Source: Nyssa sinensis (taxonomy: Eukaryota; Streptophyta; Magnoliopsida; Cornales; Nyssaceae). Taken from it: a stretch of DNA of 64,000 nt. The translations under genes and the position numbers were made by a program. The notes under the pieces were generated by a model. That model was given only the letters and a program-made list of their open reading frames with translations, was not told where the DNA came from and did not search any database. Location: contig CM018031.1 of NCBI GenBank assembly GCA_008638375.1, forward strand, positions 3,261,001 through 3,325,000, read 5' to 3'. Shown here piece by piece: positions 1 through 11,844 of the stretch (position 1 is its first letter; every line of letters starts with the position of its first letter).

Positions 1-720
1 AAACGTAAGATCACAAAAGAACAACAAAACGTTGACTTTGCAATCAAATTAACACAAAAACCAAATCTTATCAGATCACAAGACTAGTAAAACGATTGAG
101 GGACTTAATGAAGTAGCTTGCAAGGATCAAAGTGGCACAAAATCTTTAACTTACGATACAAATTCAACAAACATTTCAACTCCAAACCTTAACGTTGAAT
201 TCAGAAAGCATTGTTTTTGGGCAAAAATGAAACTTTATATTGGATTCAAAGGGAAATGAATAGCTATGTCTCAGTGGCAATAGAATTGGAACGAACGAAG
301 AAAGAAAGAGATGAAGTTATTCCTTATGAGGAACAATTCGGCAGAAGTCTCTAAAGCTGGCAGTGAAATGTATTGTTGTGCGGTAGCTAGAAACGAGAGT
401 TTCCAGATCGAGATGGAGTGTTGGAGTTCCTAAAATTTTCCGCTGAATTTAGCGGATGATCTGAGATGGCGATGATCACTAATACGCCTAGAGAACAATT
501 TAGCTAAAACAGAAATTTTTTCTTCCTGTTGAAATTTTTTTTCTTTTTCGAAAGTATAGTTCTAGAGAGAGAGAGAGGGGAGAGGAGAGTGTGTGTCGAA
601 AATCTTAGAATGGTCTGTGATTCTTGAAGTGGAAAGGTTGGAGATGGGAAAGAGGACAGGAAGGGACGAAATGTAAATACTAATAATTTCTGATAAAAGT
701 ATAAATAAAAAAATCTTATT
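1..720. other. Left-edge non-coding stretch, possible 5' region of an off-window minus-strand gene
   Basis: No convincing coding exon is seen. Positions 561-597 are AG-rich on the plus strand (CT-rich on the minus strand), as in many plant 5' UTRs, and an AT-rich stretch near 700-715 could hold a minus-strand TATA box. A minus-strand transcript starting near 600 and running off the left edge is possible. This is inference only, because no start codon with a family-like protein was recognised. Confidence 0.25.
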
Positions 721-3455
721 TTGCTCCAGCGGAAAGACATTTATGCCACTTCGTATTCGCCAAATTACCATGAAACTAACGGTCAACTTAACTATTTACC
801 CTTCTGTTACACTTCCCTCATGGCTGTTTGTTTGTTGTCTTATGAAAGTAAAAAAATAAAATTGTTTCACACGGTCGGTCTCAACCAATTTTTTAACGAA
901 AATTAGGTCATTTGGCGGTTGTCTAAGTGGAATTACCGTTCTGTTATCCTCCTCTCATGTGTGTATGTGTTGAAAAAAATATAAAAAATAACTTGTAAAA
1001 AGAAAAAAATAAAATAAAATTATCCTGCATCGATGGATTATCAAAAATAAAATAAAAAGTATTATTGGCCAAAAAATTATCATTGTTTCAAGTACTAAGT
1101 TCAAATCCAAAAATACGTAAATTATACTATAATTTTTGTTGACGTACTTAATATTATGTCGGATATAATGCACTCGAGATCAATGAATACTGATTCTTTA
1201 TTCGGATCTTTTAACACTCTACATTTGTGAATTACCCTTATTATAAATTTGTTTTTAATTAAAAATAATTTTTATAATTTTATTTACTAAAACAGAGCCC
1301 TTTAACTATTTGTGAAGTATGAATTGCTTTAGTCATAAACATTATATATTTATAAAATCAAAATGGCAGATGAAAAATTTAAGAGAGTGCATTTGAATAC
1401 CAAAATAGTTCAATAGAAAAATATGATTTATATAAGTGACCTTAAATATATGGAATAAATGTTTGTTGAATTGAACATTTACCCAATTAATTTTTATTAA
1501 AATAATGAATAATTATTGATGCACAAGTGCACATCATCTACTGTTCATGGCAACACTCACTTTTACATTCTGTTACTGGGACAATTACATTTAGCAACTT
1601 AAAATTAGTTTTAAGTGTCTGTTTGGGGTGCTTTTGCTCTCTAAGTTATACATTTGACTATCAAAATCACTTATTGGGTAATATTGTTGGTTCAGAAATT
1701 TTAAAAAACTACAATGTAGGGTTCTCATGTCCCGTGATCTTATTTTTGTGATAGAAAAATTCATTCTTTAAATTTTAGCGGTTGAAAATCAGAACATTTT
1801 TAAGGACTAATTGTCAGGGCCCCTTTAAGTTCTAATTGTCAAAGTTCTCCTTCCGGTGACAGTCAATCTTATACTTTAAGTTTTAATTGTCAAGAATCAG
1901 AGCAGTCTCATCCTTTAAGTTCGGTCAGTCTCATCCTTTAAGTTTTAATTGTCAAGAATTAAGACAGAAGAGACTTTAATTATCGAGATTCAAGACAGAA
2001 AAGACTTTAAATTTTAGATGCTTAAATTTTATTTTTTAATATTTTTATTGTTCGATCACACACTAGAATGATTTAAAAAATTGTGTTATAAATAAACATT
2101 TATTATTCACCTGCAATTAATGCAAATGGGTCGGTCCAATATACAGTGGGGACAAAAAAAACACAATATCCGCTTAGAAATCTGAGCGAAAGCGTATGGT
2201 TTGGCCCAGATATAAACATAATTATTCCTTGTAAATGGGTTATTTTGGGATGAGCGTCAAAGAAGGTGTAAAAAACATGAACATCATTTCTTTTTTCTTT
2301 TCACAAACATGCTTAATGTTTAAAATTCAATTCACAAGTTAATTATATTTTAATTAATGGTTTTGGATTTTGTAATCGTTTTTTAACCTAAATTATAACT
2401 AATTCAAAAGTTTAGTTCAGATAATTCGAATGATGTAAAGTTGTGTAAAAAGTATGAAACTAACATTTCAAATTGGGTCTGTTTGATGCATATTTAATGT
2501 TTTGTTTTTTAACATTTGTATTTATAAAAGTTATCTTAAAAAAACATATTTATGAGTATAATCAATCTTTTAAAATTGTTTTTAGGGGTGACAAATTAAA
2601 GGCCCTGACCCTCCATTTTATTTTTATATAAAAAAAATTATTATTATTATTTTTTTACTAAAGATTTGTGAAAATTAAAAATAATCTCCCCAAAATTTGT
2701 TGAATTTTTATTTTTATTTTTAAAAATCACACTCAAAACTCTTGTACTAATAATTACATGTTAGTATATTTTTCACACATATTTATTTAAACAGTTGGGA
2801 TAATTGATTTAGGAATCATGAAATAATTGCTTACGAATCATGGTGACTGTTATATCATGATCATTTGTGTATTTTACATAATTAAATCACGTATTCATAA
2901 CGATATAATAATTTAGACAATTACAATCGTCCAAAGTGGTCTTCTGAAGTATTAAAGCAATTCCGTCTTATTCTGAATTATGCAAGCGTCAATTATAAAG
3001 ATAAAATTTTAACGATATGATTTGTTTATGTAATACACAGATCAATCATATCGTAAAGATCCCGCCTTCACTACTTACCATAATGGTCCACTCTTATTAG
3101 TACACTGCACATTCACAGAGCATTCATTATTCAGCTCCATGTGCATATCGCATGGCCTATAGAGTTACAATTAGGGGAATCTTTGGTTTAATCAATTTAT
3201 GTACATCACATGACACTGCATGAGTAGACTTTACTTCCATTCTCTCCCCAATTTGTGCTTATGAAACTTTGATGCAATTTTGAGAAGATGATAAGAGTTT
3301 TTTGCAGGAATTCGAATACTGATTCTTTAATTTGATGAAATCACTCTCCTTTTTCATGCACAATGAATGTAATTCGGAGAGGAAAGAGGCAGGGCATTGG
3401 GGAAATTTAGAGTCATTTTTGTACATACAAGGTGAAGGAATGGTATATTACAACA
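721..3455. other. Intergenic, AT-rich, no gene recognised
   Basis: Short open frames here are low-complexity and resemble no family. The stretch contains one cluster of short interspersed repeats (listed separately) and otherwise A/T-rich sequence. Confidence 0.6.
1800..2010. repeat. Degenerate short repeat cluster
   Basis: A motif reading about CTTTAAGTTTTAATTGTCAA recurs at about 1875 and 1936, with partial copies near 1829 and 1913, and a related 'gacagaagagacttta' unit is repeated near 1964-2008. It looks like a decayed tandem or nested repeat. No family was recognised. Confidence 0.5.
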
Positions 3456-3460
3456 GTATA

Positions 3461-3775
3461 TAAGTCAAGTTGAGTCGAATAGTAGATTATTTAAACTTAT
3501 TAAAATAATTAATTTTTAAATTATATACAAATTCACCTTGTTAATTTTTGAAAATGATTTCGAACAAGTCTTTAATCGATCCAAATTCGAGTAACTTAAT
3601 TTTTTTTATATAATATTAGACTATTTTGAACTTCACGAGTCGAACTCAAACCGAGTTCAATAAATTTACGAGTCTCAAAATATATTCAAACTTAACTTAT
3701 TTATCTTATTAACCGATCTCAAACGAGCCTTTAATTAAACTGAACTCGAATAACTCGACTTATTTTACAACCCTA
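3461..3775. mobile_element. Putative MITE-like element with CGAGT-rich inverted ends
   Basis: The left end (AAGTCAAGTTGAGTCGAA) and the reverse complement of the right end (AAGTCGAGTTATTCGAGTT) are similar. The interior repeats GAGTCGAACTCAAACCGAG-like words, a pattern common in plant non-autonomous DNA elements. The target-site duplication is not resolvable by eye, so boundaries are approximate. Confidence 0.45.
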
Positions 3776-3889
3776 ATGGTACTTCTAAGAGAGTCTTAGG
3801 CCCTTTGTGAGCTTTGGTGCAACATTTGACCTTCACTACGCGTTAGAAACCATATGCTTGGACATTTATCTTGTAATTTTGAACAAATT

Positions 3890-4195
3890 TGAAAAAATTT
3901 AGGATTTACCTCCCCCAACAAAATTGTTAAATTTATATAAAAATTCTTCTTAAATTTTAAATATATACACTTTGGACCTTCCTAACTACAATTTTTGAAT
4001 CCGCCACTAGTTAGGAACGGGGACGTAATGTAAGGATCAAAATTTATGGGTGACTTTTATGAATATATTAAAATTTTGGAATTGTCAAATCTTAAAATTT
4101 TAAAAATCTCTAACAAAATTAGTGTTAAAAATTACAAATTTTTTTGAACGAGAGACGTGAGTCCCCCTTGTCCCCTGCCACTGGACAATAATTTA
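3890..4195. mobile_element. Fragments related to hAT-like MITE ends
   Basis: Sequence ending ATCCGCCACTAG at about 3999-4010 and a second stretch ending CCTGCCACTGG near 4180 resemble the right terminus of the better-preserved element at 46,909-47,126 (CCGCCACTG). Left ends and target-site duplications are not clear, so these are called decayed copies. Confidence 0.35.
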
Positions 4196-4791
4196 ACTCA
4201 ACCCACTTAGAATCCATCACATTCTACCTCTATTAGAACGATTTTAAGGAAAATACATAATTTTTTTTATAGAATTTGGAGAAGTGTTGAGGTTAATGTG
4301 TCATACTCCATCCTTATCCTAATTTGATTATACGTAAGTAATAAAAAACTATTGTCTTATATAATTATTATTTACAATAAAATAATTTTTTATTAAAAAT
4401 TTAGGCAAACTTAATAATATTATGTATTTGTTTATATATATATATATATATATAAAAGCAAAGCAAAGCTGCCTTCACATTCATGCTTCTTTATTACATG
4501 CGTGATATAAATAAAATTTAATAGTTAAATGAATATGTAAACAAAAAGTCAGACCAGTCACAATTAGAACGGATATGTGGAGCAATTGTTGTCGCTAATC
4601 ATTGAGTCAATATAATTTAAACAATGATAACTATCTATTTCCATGCTTTCGCTCATACAAGACTTTGGTGGCATAGTCGTAATAATTCTGTATGACAGGA
4701 GCATTTCAGAAGGAGAAAAGTGAAGTACGGGAAGTGAAATGGATGGCGAGTGGCGAGGTTAATCTGATTAAGTAGAAGAGAAGTTGTTACT

Positions 4792-4920
4792 CCACGAGTG
4801 AAATTGAAAGGACAGAACCACGCTTCACTAGTCACCTGAAATGAAAGCGTGTTCTTATTCCACGAGTGAAATTGAAGCGTTGGACGGACGGACGCTTCAC
4901 TGTCACCTGAAAAGAAGGCG
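4792..4920. repeat. Imperfect 68-bp tandem duplication
   Basis: CACGAGTGAAATTGAA starts at 4793 and again at 4861. Each copy continues into CGCTTCACT and GTCACCTGAAA. The two copies differ by small substitutions and a GGACGGAC expansion in the second. A minus-strand open frame crosses it, but it is a by-product of the repeat. Confidence 0.7.
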
Positions 4921-4924
4921 TTGT

Positions 4925-6651
4925 GCATATAAGCGCTGACTGGAGTCGTGGACTCTACATGCTTAAGAGGCGCGTGGACTAGCTAACTAGCCGCGAGATT
5001 GTGCAAGGAAACTCTTTCTACCCCTCGTAAACAAATCATGACCATCCAATCAAGGGACCACCCACCACTAAGCTTTATCATTGTTTCGTATCAACCGTTT
5101 ATCTTTTATTTCGATATATAATTGTCATTTTTAACAAATTTAATTTATGGGGTTATTTATATTTTTAACCCTCAGTTTGACACATTTTCACTAAAGTTCT
5201 GTATTTTAACATATGATATTAATCTTTCTCTAGTCACGAGTCAAGTGTAAAAATTAATGGGATTAACACCAAAAAAGAAAATGACTAAAATGCCCTTTAC
5301 TTGTATTTCTTAAAAGTAAAATCACATAAGTTGTCAGTTAACCTAAAAAAACAATAATTACACTGGTATTAATCACATTTTAAAATATAGGTCTCTGTAA
5401 AAAAAGATGATATATAGAACTTTTCATTCCAAATTCTAAAGGGGTCAGTTCGAACTGGGATAGATCAGGGTTAAATTATTAAAATTAATCTTAAAGAATT
5501 AGTTTTTGCAAAATGACATTCACTATTTTTTACACTAAAATGTGGAAGTATTGTGCACTAGGCATGCCTTTTTTTAATGTAAATGTCATAATCAAGTCCA
5601 ATAGTGCAGGTTGTCTGGATTCCAAATTCCAAATCTCAATTCGGCCTAATATACGTTACTTTGAATTTAATACAAATCATGCCCTATTAGGGGTTGCCAA
5701 ATCAAGGACTGTCACACTGTTTATTATTTTTCCAATGTTTGTTTAATCATTTGTGTCAATTTGGTCTGATACGGAGTAAAAATTTTCCTTTCTGTTGTTT
5801 GTTTGTTTGTCCATTTTTAATTCAGGTGCGGGCAGGGGCCCCTTTCAACATATTTGAGGGTTGACTAAAGATGACTGGACAGACACGGCAATGGAGAAGT
5901 CATTTCCTTTCTCCTTTCACTCTTATGGCGTCAAGAAAATATTTAACGATACTTTTTTACTCTATAACCTTTAAAGACATTGTGCTAGCCCAACAGATAG
6001 TTATTTGAATTTGTGGCTTACAGTGTCTTTGGTGGGGGGAAAAAGTAGAAAGGAGGAATGGAGAGGAATGAAAGGAGGGGTGCGGAAATCTTTATTTGTT
6101 TGGTGGAGGGAAACGGAGAAGGAATGGAGAGTAATTGAAAGAAGTATTGTCTTAATAATTAGATTTTATAAATTTTAAAAATAAGATTTAATGTTATTAA
6201 TGAGTTTTAATTCGTCTCCAGTCTAGCTCCACCCCTGTTTGTACAGGGTAACACAAATAAGTTTATTGAACAAAGAAGATAACTATGAAAAAAATCCAAA
6301 CAGAATCAGAAATTTAATTTATATTAGTTATATTTTTTAATTTTTTATTATTGAAGGACAAGAGATGCTGTTTAAAGTTGAGAGGGCCATTGCTTTCCTC
6401 TTCTATATCATTCTTTCAATTACGCACTCATTATAAAAGAGGAGCACCACAAAAGCTTCTACCACTAATATATACTTTTGAGTTGGAGTTTCAAAAGGAA
6501 AGCTGTTGGGATCATTCCAAGCTGCTTTTTTAAAATTATGTTATATATAATACAATCATTAATGTTGTACAACAATTATTCTTTATCTGAGGGTTTCCTA
6601 TTTAATTTTAAAATGTTATGATTTGCATGCAATCCACGAGTCGCCATCATT

Positions 6652-6692
<41 letters not shown>

Positions 6693-7650
6693 ATATAACT
6701 TTTGCCATAACAAAGTTTTGGGTATTTAGTCCTGTTTGGTTATATTTATTAAAAAAGAGTCTAAAGACAGCCTCTTTTTCTTAAAAAATACTAATAATAG
6801 TTTTTTTCCAACATCCTTATTTTTCTAGATGTCCATGGCTGAAAGTCAAGTAAGCATCATAACAAAATCAACCATCTTGGACATGACTTCTCTTAATCAG
6901 TAGCCTACACACTTCTAGAGTCTGAACATTGCAATAACAAACCAAATCAAAATCAATGAGAAAAAGATAAGATGTAGACACAACTTGTGATCATTTTTTC
7001 TTCTCTTTTTCTATTTCCTATGAGGTGTAAGAAGTAGCAGGACCCTTGCTGGCAGATTCTACCTAAGATTGGATGATTATTTTTTAACTACTGTTTGAAG
7101 CAATATTACTGAAGCAATATTACCTGGAATGTAGATTCATTATGGTACGAAGAACAGGAACTGAAACGTAAATCGTCATTTGTTATAGAATGTAAAAAGT
7201 TATATGTAGGCTTCATCGGATTGCTTTATTGAAACGAAATACGTTTATTTAGAACGTGCTATGCTTTTTGTATGTATTTTCAATGAAATTAATCCAAGTC
7301 ATTCTAAAATAAAATTCTAATAATGTGTATGTATTTTCATATATGTTGTATAATTTTTTGGGACTTTTTGATATTTTAGATTGAAATACTAAATCTTATG
7401 TTCCAAAATGCTAATGATTCATGTATTGAATCGTGCGATTCCAATCCGCAATTCACTAGGAGTAACTAATTCTAGTAACTATGGATTGAAGTTTTATTCC
7501 TAGTTTAATCCCACCCAAACAAAGTCTTAGCTGTAATTCTTTTTACGTGGGTCTTTCATCCCACCATATATAATATTAGTTAGCCAATTGCTACAGGGAG
7601 GGTGTTACAACAATAATGTTTCTTAAACTTGTATATATCATTTATAATAG
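4925..7650. other. Intergenic, no gene recognised
   Basis: AT-rich sequence with scattered transposon-like phrases (for example AGTCCTGTTTGGTTATA near 6728) and an (AT)n tract. No exon with recognisable protein similarity was seen on either strand. Confidence 0.55.
6655..6688. repeat. (AT)n microsatellite
   Basis: Uninterrupted alternating A/T of about 34 bp. Confidence 0.9.
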
Positions 7651-7934
7651 TGAATTGCTCTAAAATAAATATTTTTTCACAAATTTGAATATAATTCCTA
7701 ATGACTTAATGTAATATACAAAAATCATCAAGGGCATAAACTTTGAACGACGATTACAATTTATAACACCATAATAAATTTTGCTAAACATGAATTCACT
7801 AACATCAAATTGAGGACACAAATTCAATAGTGGATTGAGAAAATTGAGTGAACCTAGTACTGTAAATGATCCAAATCCTAGAGCCTTTAACTTGATGTCG
7901 TTCTCAAAGTTTTTAATATTCCATTCAAATCCAT

Positions 7935-8150
7935 CTATGGCATACAAATGCAGCAGAAACAATTTTTTGAACTAACTTGGAGATTTTTATTATTCAAAGG
8001 ATTCCTTGTGAAAACACAATTAGAAAGAGTATGATCAAGAGTTTTCTTGCATCTTCCACAAAAGACACATGAAGCTCCCTGTGTTGTCAAGCTGTGCTTT
8101 ACAGCAATCAATGGTAGAAAGGAATGTCTAGGAATATTTCCACTCTACCA
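7935..8150 (-). pseudogene. Reverse-transcriptase zinc-binding (zf-RVT) remnant of a LINE-like element
   Basis: On the minus strand a frame of about 70 codons without a stop begins SGNIPRHSFLPLIAVKHSL and then shows the C-x2-C ... H-x4-C spacing of the zf-RVT domain (CVFC, then DHTLSNC). That domain sits at the C-terminus of plant non-LTR reverse transcriptases, where a 'PRHSF..WLA...LLT..' lead-in is usual. Upstream on the minus strand (to about 8305) the frame is broken by stops, so no full element is present. A domesticated zf-RVT protein is possible but unlikely given the stops. Confidence 0.65.
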
Positions 8151-8473
8151 TAACAAATGATACATTCAGTTTGAGGATAGTTTTCTCTTAATGCTCTCCA
8201 AAGTGTAACCCACTGTGAACTTCCCATTTGATGAAGGCTGCCATCTCTTTCTAAACTAGGCCTACATACATCTCCAATTGCTTGCCTTTGCTTCAATAAG
8301 ATCACTCATATTTGTTGTAGGCCAGCCCCCCATCTATCATTTTCAACAAGGTTGCTACCTTTTGTAAAAAGCTACCCAACCCTACACCATACATAATCCT
8401 CTCAACCAAGTGGCCTTTCAGTGGTATAAGGTATGCCAATTGTCAAATCATGATGAAATATTCCTTCCGTTTC

Positions 8474-8478
<5 letters not shown>

Positions 8479-8516
<38 letters not shown>
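8479..8516. repeat. (AT)n microsatellite
   Basis: Alternating A/T of about 38 bp. Confidence 0.9.
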
Positions 8517-8518
<2 letters not shown>

Positions 8519-8519
8519 T

Positions 8520-9026
8520 TTACAAACAATTTAGCTTTACACCAAAGCTTCAAAATCTTACCCCAACACTAGGCATGTAAAATGGGCTGGTTCAGACCCA
8601 ACCCAAGATGGCAGGCCGAATTTTGGATCTAATAGTTGCTATTATATATTCATTACAAATGGATTATTATCATTACTATTACATAGATTAACAAAATAGT
8701 TTAGGGGTTTTATCAAAATTAAGCACTAATTAACACAATTACTTATCATACATCATTAATTAAACATGTAATCAGATACAACGTCATATATATTGATCTT
8801 AGATTCATATACTCACTATTTGAGCTTAACTGGGTTAAATTTTAGGGTTTCCTACAAATTTTAGCAGATTTTGGATTCTTTACCACTTTACTTAATTTCT
8901 TTCTCATGCAATTGAGTCAAGTAGTAAACAAAGATACCAAAAAAGATTGCTACCTGTTTTGAAGCTAGTATCAAAGTCCCAATTACCTATTTATTCTGTA
9001 ATCTTTAATTAACATCTATATATTAC

Positions 9027-9081
<55 letters not shown>

Positions 9082-9690
9082 TATGTAATTAATTTTTTTA
9101 TATATTTTAAGTAGTGATAGGAAATTTTAATTTTTTTTTTTTTGGATAATATAAAAAGTATTAAGAGGACTTCTGGGTCCCTAATGTAGTTTGCATTTTT
9201 ATTATTTCATTATTCAATAGATTAACAAGAAGAATTAATGATTTTATAAAATACTTTAACAGAATATAAAGAAAGATGGATCGTTATTACAATTATTATG
9301 AGTTAGTGATATATAATTTATACAAGTATTACAAAGTTAAAGCATTTATAAATAAGGATAATTTAGACAATTAACAAAAAATTCTTCTCACTTCGGTATT
9401 CTTTCAACAATAAATATAATTTTTCTTGTAACTTTCTTATCTTTTTTTTTAATAACCAAATGAATATAGAAAAAATTAATTTTCTTTTCACTTTACTTTC
9501 TTGTCTTTTCTTTTCTAGTACTTTTCCTTTCTAGCATTTATTTCTTTCTAACCAAACCAAACAAAGATTTTTTATATTTTATTTTTATCCCAGGGGTGAA
9601 TGAATTTTACTAGGAAGTTGAAAATGCTATATACACTTTCCTTATTGGGGAAAGGGCTCTATTTTAAAAGTAAAATTATTCAATTGCTCT
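8520..9690. other. Intergenic, AT-rich
   Basis: No gene seen. The stretch includes a compound (GT)n(AT)n microsatellite and many poly-A/T runs. Confidence 0.55.
9027..9077. repeat. Compound (GT)n(AT)n microsatellite
   Basis: About 12 GT units are followed directly by about 13 AT units. Confidence 0.9.
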
Positions 9691-10149
9691 TTAAAATAAT
9701 CTTTATATTGATATTCAACTAATGGCATTTTGTGTAATTTTGTTAAAAAAAAAGAAGAAGAAGATGAGGTGAAATCTCTTTGCTAAAAGAAAGGTGCCAA
9801 TAGCCACATTTTTCAATTGAACCTCCCAACTTTAATTTTTAGATCCACCACTACATACAGGATTGGTAAGTGAGTGTTAGGGAAAGCACTAAAAGAAAAA
9901 CTCTAGGTCTTGGTAATTTTTTAATAAGACTAATTAATATAAGAATGTGGCGAGTCATACTGTCATAACTTTTAAGCATTGTTATATATATATATGTATT
10001 AAATCCTTCCTGCTTTTTTAATAATTACAATATTAATAATTAATTTTATTAAAAAAATTGTCCAAGTAAAAGAAATGAATATGTCCATGAAAATACGCCA
10101 ATTGTAGGAGATGAGAACAAGAGTCCGATGAATCTAAAATATAGATTAA

Positions 10150-10152
<3 letters not shown>

Positions 10153-10217
<65 letters not shown>
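10153..10217. repeat. (GA)n microsatellite
   Basis: About 32 uninterrupted GA units. Unit 2 of the tandem duplication has only a short AG-rich stretch at the matching place, so the expansion followed the duplication. Confidence 0.95.
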
Positions 10218-10221
<4 letters not shown>

Positions 10222-10279
10222 AGTAGTCAAGTCATTATTCATCAACATGTACTAAAAAAAATGAATTAACACATAATCT

Positions 10280-10810
10280 TGGGGTGGATGAACAGTGGTA
10301 TCGGCTAGAAATGGGAGTGAAGAGGATGGTTGGTTTCCAAAGGAACTTGTGGGCCCTTTGGGGTGTGGCTTAAGGAAAGTAATTCAAAGGGGGATGGAAG
10401 ATTTCCAAAACTATGTTTGTTATGAGATTGGGGAGGGCTTTTGGATGGACAAATTGTGTGGGGGGAAGCTCTAAAGGACAGGTTTCCCCACTTGTTATCT
10501 TTAGCATCTCAGAAGGAAGTATATGGGTATCGGGTTCGTGGTCTAGGGGGGTAAGTGTTGAGATGGATGGTTTGGAGTCTGAAAGAAGAATCGTTTTCGA
10601 TTGAAAAGTGGAAGCGGTGTTTGAGATTTAGTACAGGTTTAGAGTGTCCTTGAGTCAAGGGTATTCTTTTGTATGGACAGTGAGGAATCCAAGGACTTTT
10701 TCAATGCGGTCCTCCTATCGGAAGCTCATGGGAAGACAGGAGGAACAGTGAGGAATCCAAGAACATTCGAGTCGGTTTTGGAGCATTATTGCACCATGTT
10801 GCCCCACAAT
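10280..10810 (+). mobile_element. LINE (non-LTR retrotransposon) fragment, frameshifted
   Basis: One frame reads GCGLRKVIQRGMEDFQNYVC, then YEIGEGFWMDKLCGGKL and a stop. After a frame change it continues KDRFPHLLSLASQKEVYGY. This is the layout of the region before the zinc finger in plant LINE reverse transcriptases ('I..G...F...I...VG.G....FW.D.W.G...L...FP.LY.IA..K'). The segment is absent from the matching point of tandem unit 2 (about 12,730). It is 5'-truncated and non-coding now. Confidence 0.7.
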
Positions 10811-11844
10811 ATGTAGGTTGTTTTGAAAGTTAAAAGTTTCAAATATCCTACTTTCTTGCATAAGTTGCAAACCAAGAGTCCTAATTTGGTTATGTAAGTT
10901 TTTCCAAGTTTCATGTGTTATCGAAAAATTTAAAAACATAATAAGTTACTTGAATTTTTGAAACTTGAAGCTGGGGGAGGCCTCCTTTCCTGGCTTAACA
11001 TAAATTGTTCTAGTTTCTACAAGTCCCATGTGTTGTATGTAGAACATCTAGCTTTATCCCAAACTTGATACCAGTTGGATACGAGCAGTTTCATGAGGTT
11101 AACTTGAATATTAACAAGACAGACAAAACAGAGAAGAAATTTATTTATTTTGCCAAGAGACAAGAGTAAAGAAGTGAGAGAAGATAAATTAAGCATGGAG
11201 TATCTAGAGGCAAATAGAGTCAAATGATGTCTCAAGAGTCAAAACCACATGACTGTAGCTTGCACAAAGATATTCTCAACAAGGTTGAAGGAATTCTAAA
11301 ATTAATGCTTTTGAAGGGGGCATTCCTTCCTCTTCCCTGGACCGAAAAGGTAACCCAGAATAATTTATCAACAAGACTCTTTGACCATGTATTGATATAT
11401 GGAAACCAACAAAATGGCAGAGAAAATTTCCCCTGCCTCCTTTTTCATAATATGAAACAACAAGTGTAGTGAACAATAATACAAATAGAATAAGAGGGGT
11501 TCTAAAGTGGGAATAAAAGGAAAGGAAAGAAGATTTCTCTATTGTTCAGAAATACTTTTGTCATATTTCATATTCCTACCCAATCTGTGTATTGCATTTT
11601 GAAGTATGTGGCCTGCCAATTGCTAATTTCCATTCAATTTGCCAGCATTTTCATTACTTTTTAATAACACATAAGGAGACAACTTGATACAACACAATGT
11701 TTGTCTACCCGCTGGTTAATTCTTTTAACCTAAGAGATGCTAAAAGAAAATGTCAAACTCTACCATTGTTTAAAGATCACATACTAATTAAACTTGGGCA
11801 CAAGACATAACTAGAGAGTAGAGGATACTTGTACAATTAACGTC

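Larger units (their letters stand above)
9690..11835. repeat. Tandem duplication unit 1 (about 2 kb)
   Basis: Ordered blocks match unit 2 (11,845-13,775). They are 'atctttatattgatattcaac' (about 9697 / 11,851), a 'gtccaagtaaaagaaatgaat' block (10,060 / 12,575), an 'agttgcaaaccaagagtcct' block (10,863 / 12,739 and again 12,895), 'tttcatgaggttaacttg' (11,090 / 13,131) and 'aacctaagagatgctaaaag' (11,728 / 13,680). Identity by eye is moderate, with indels, so the duplication is old. No gene function was recognised inside. Unit 1 alone contains a long GA tract and a LINE fragment. Confidence 0.75.

Noticed and set aside
4653..4928. 91-codon minus-strand open frame
   Set aside because: It spans the 68-bp tandem duplication and has no recognisable domain.
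10033..10248. Ser/Leu repeat protein
   Set aside because: Translation of the (GA)n microsatellite.
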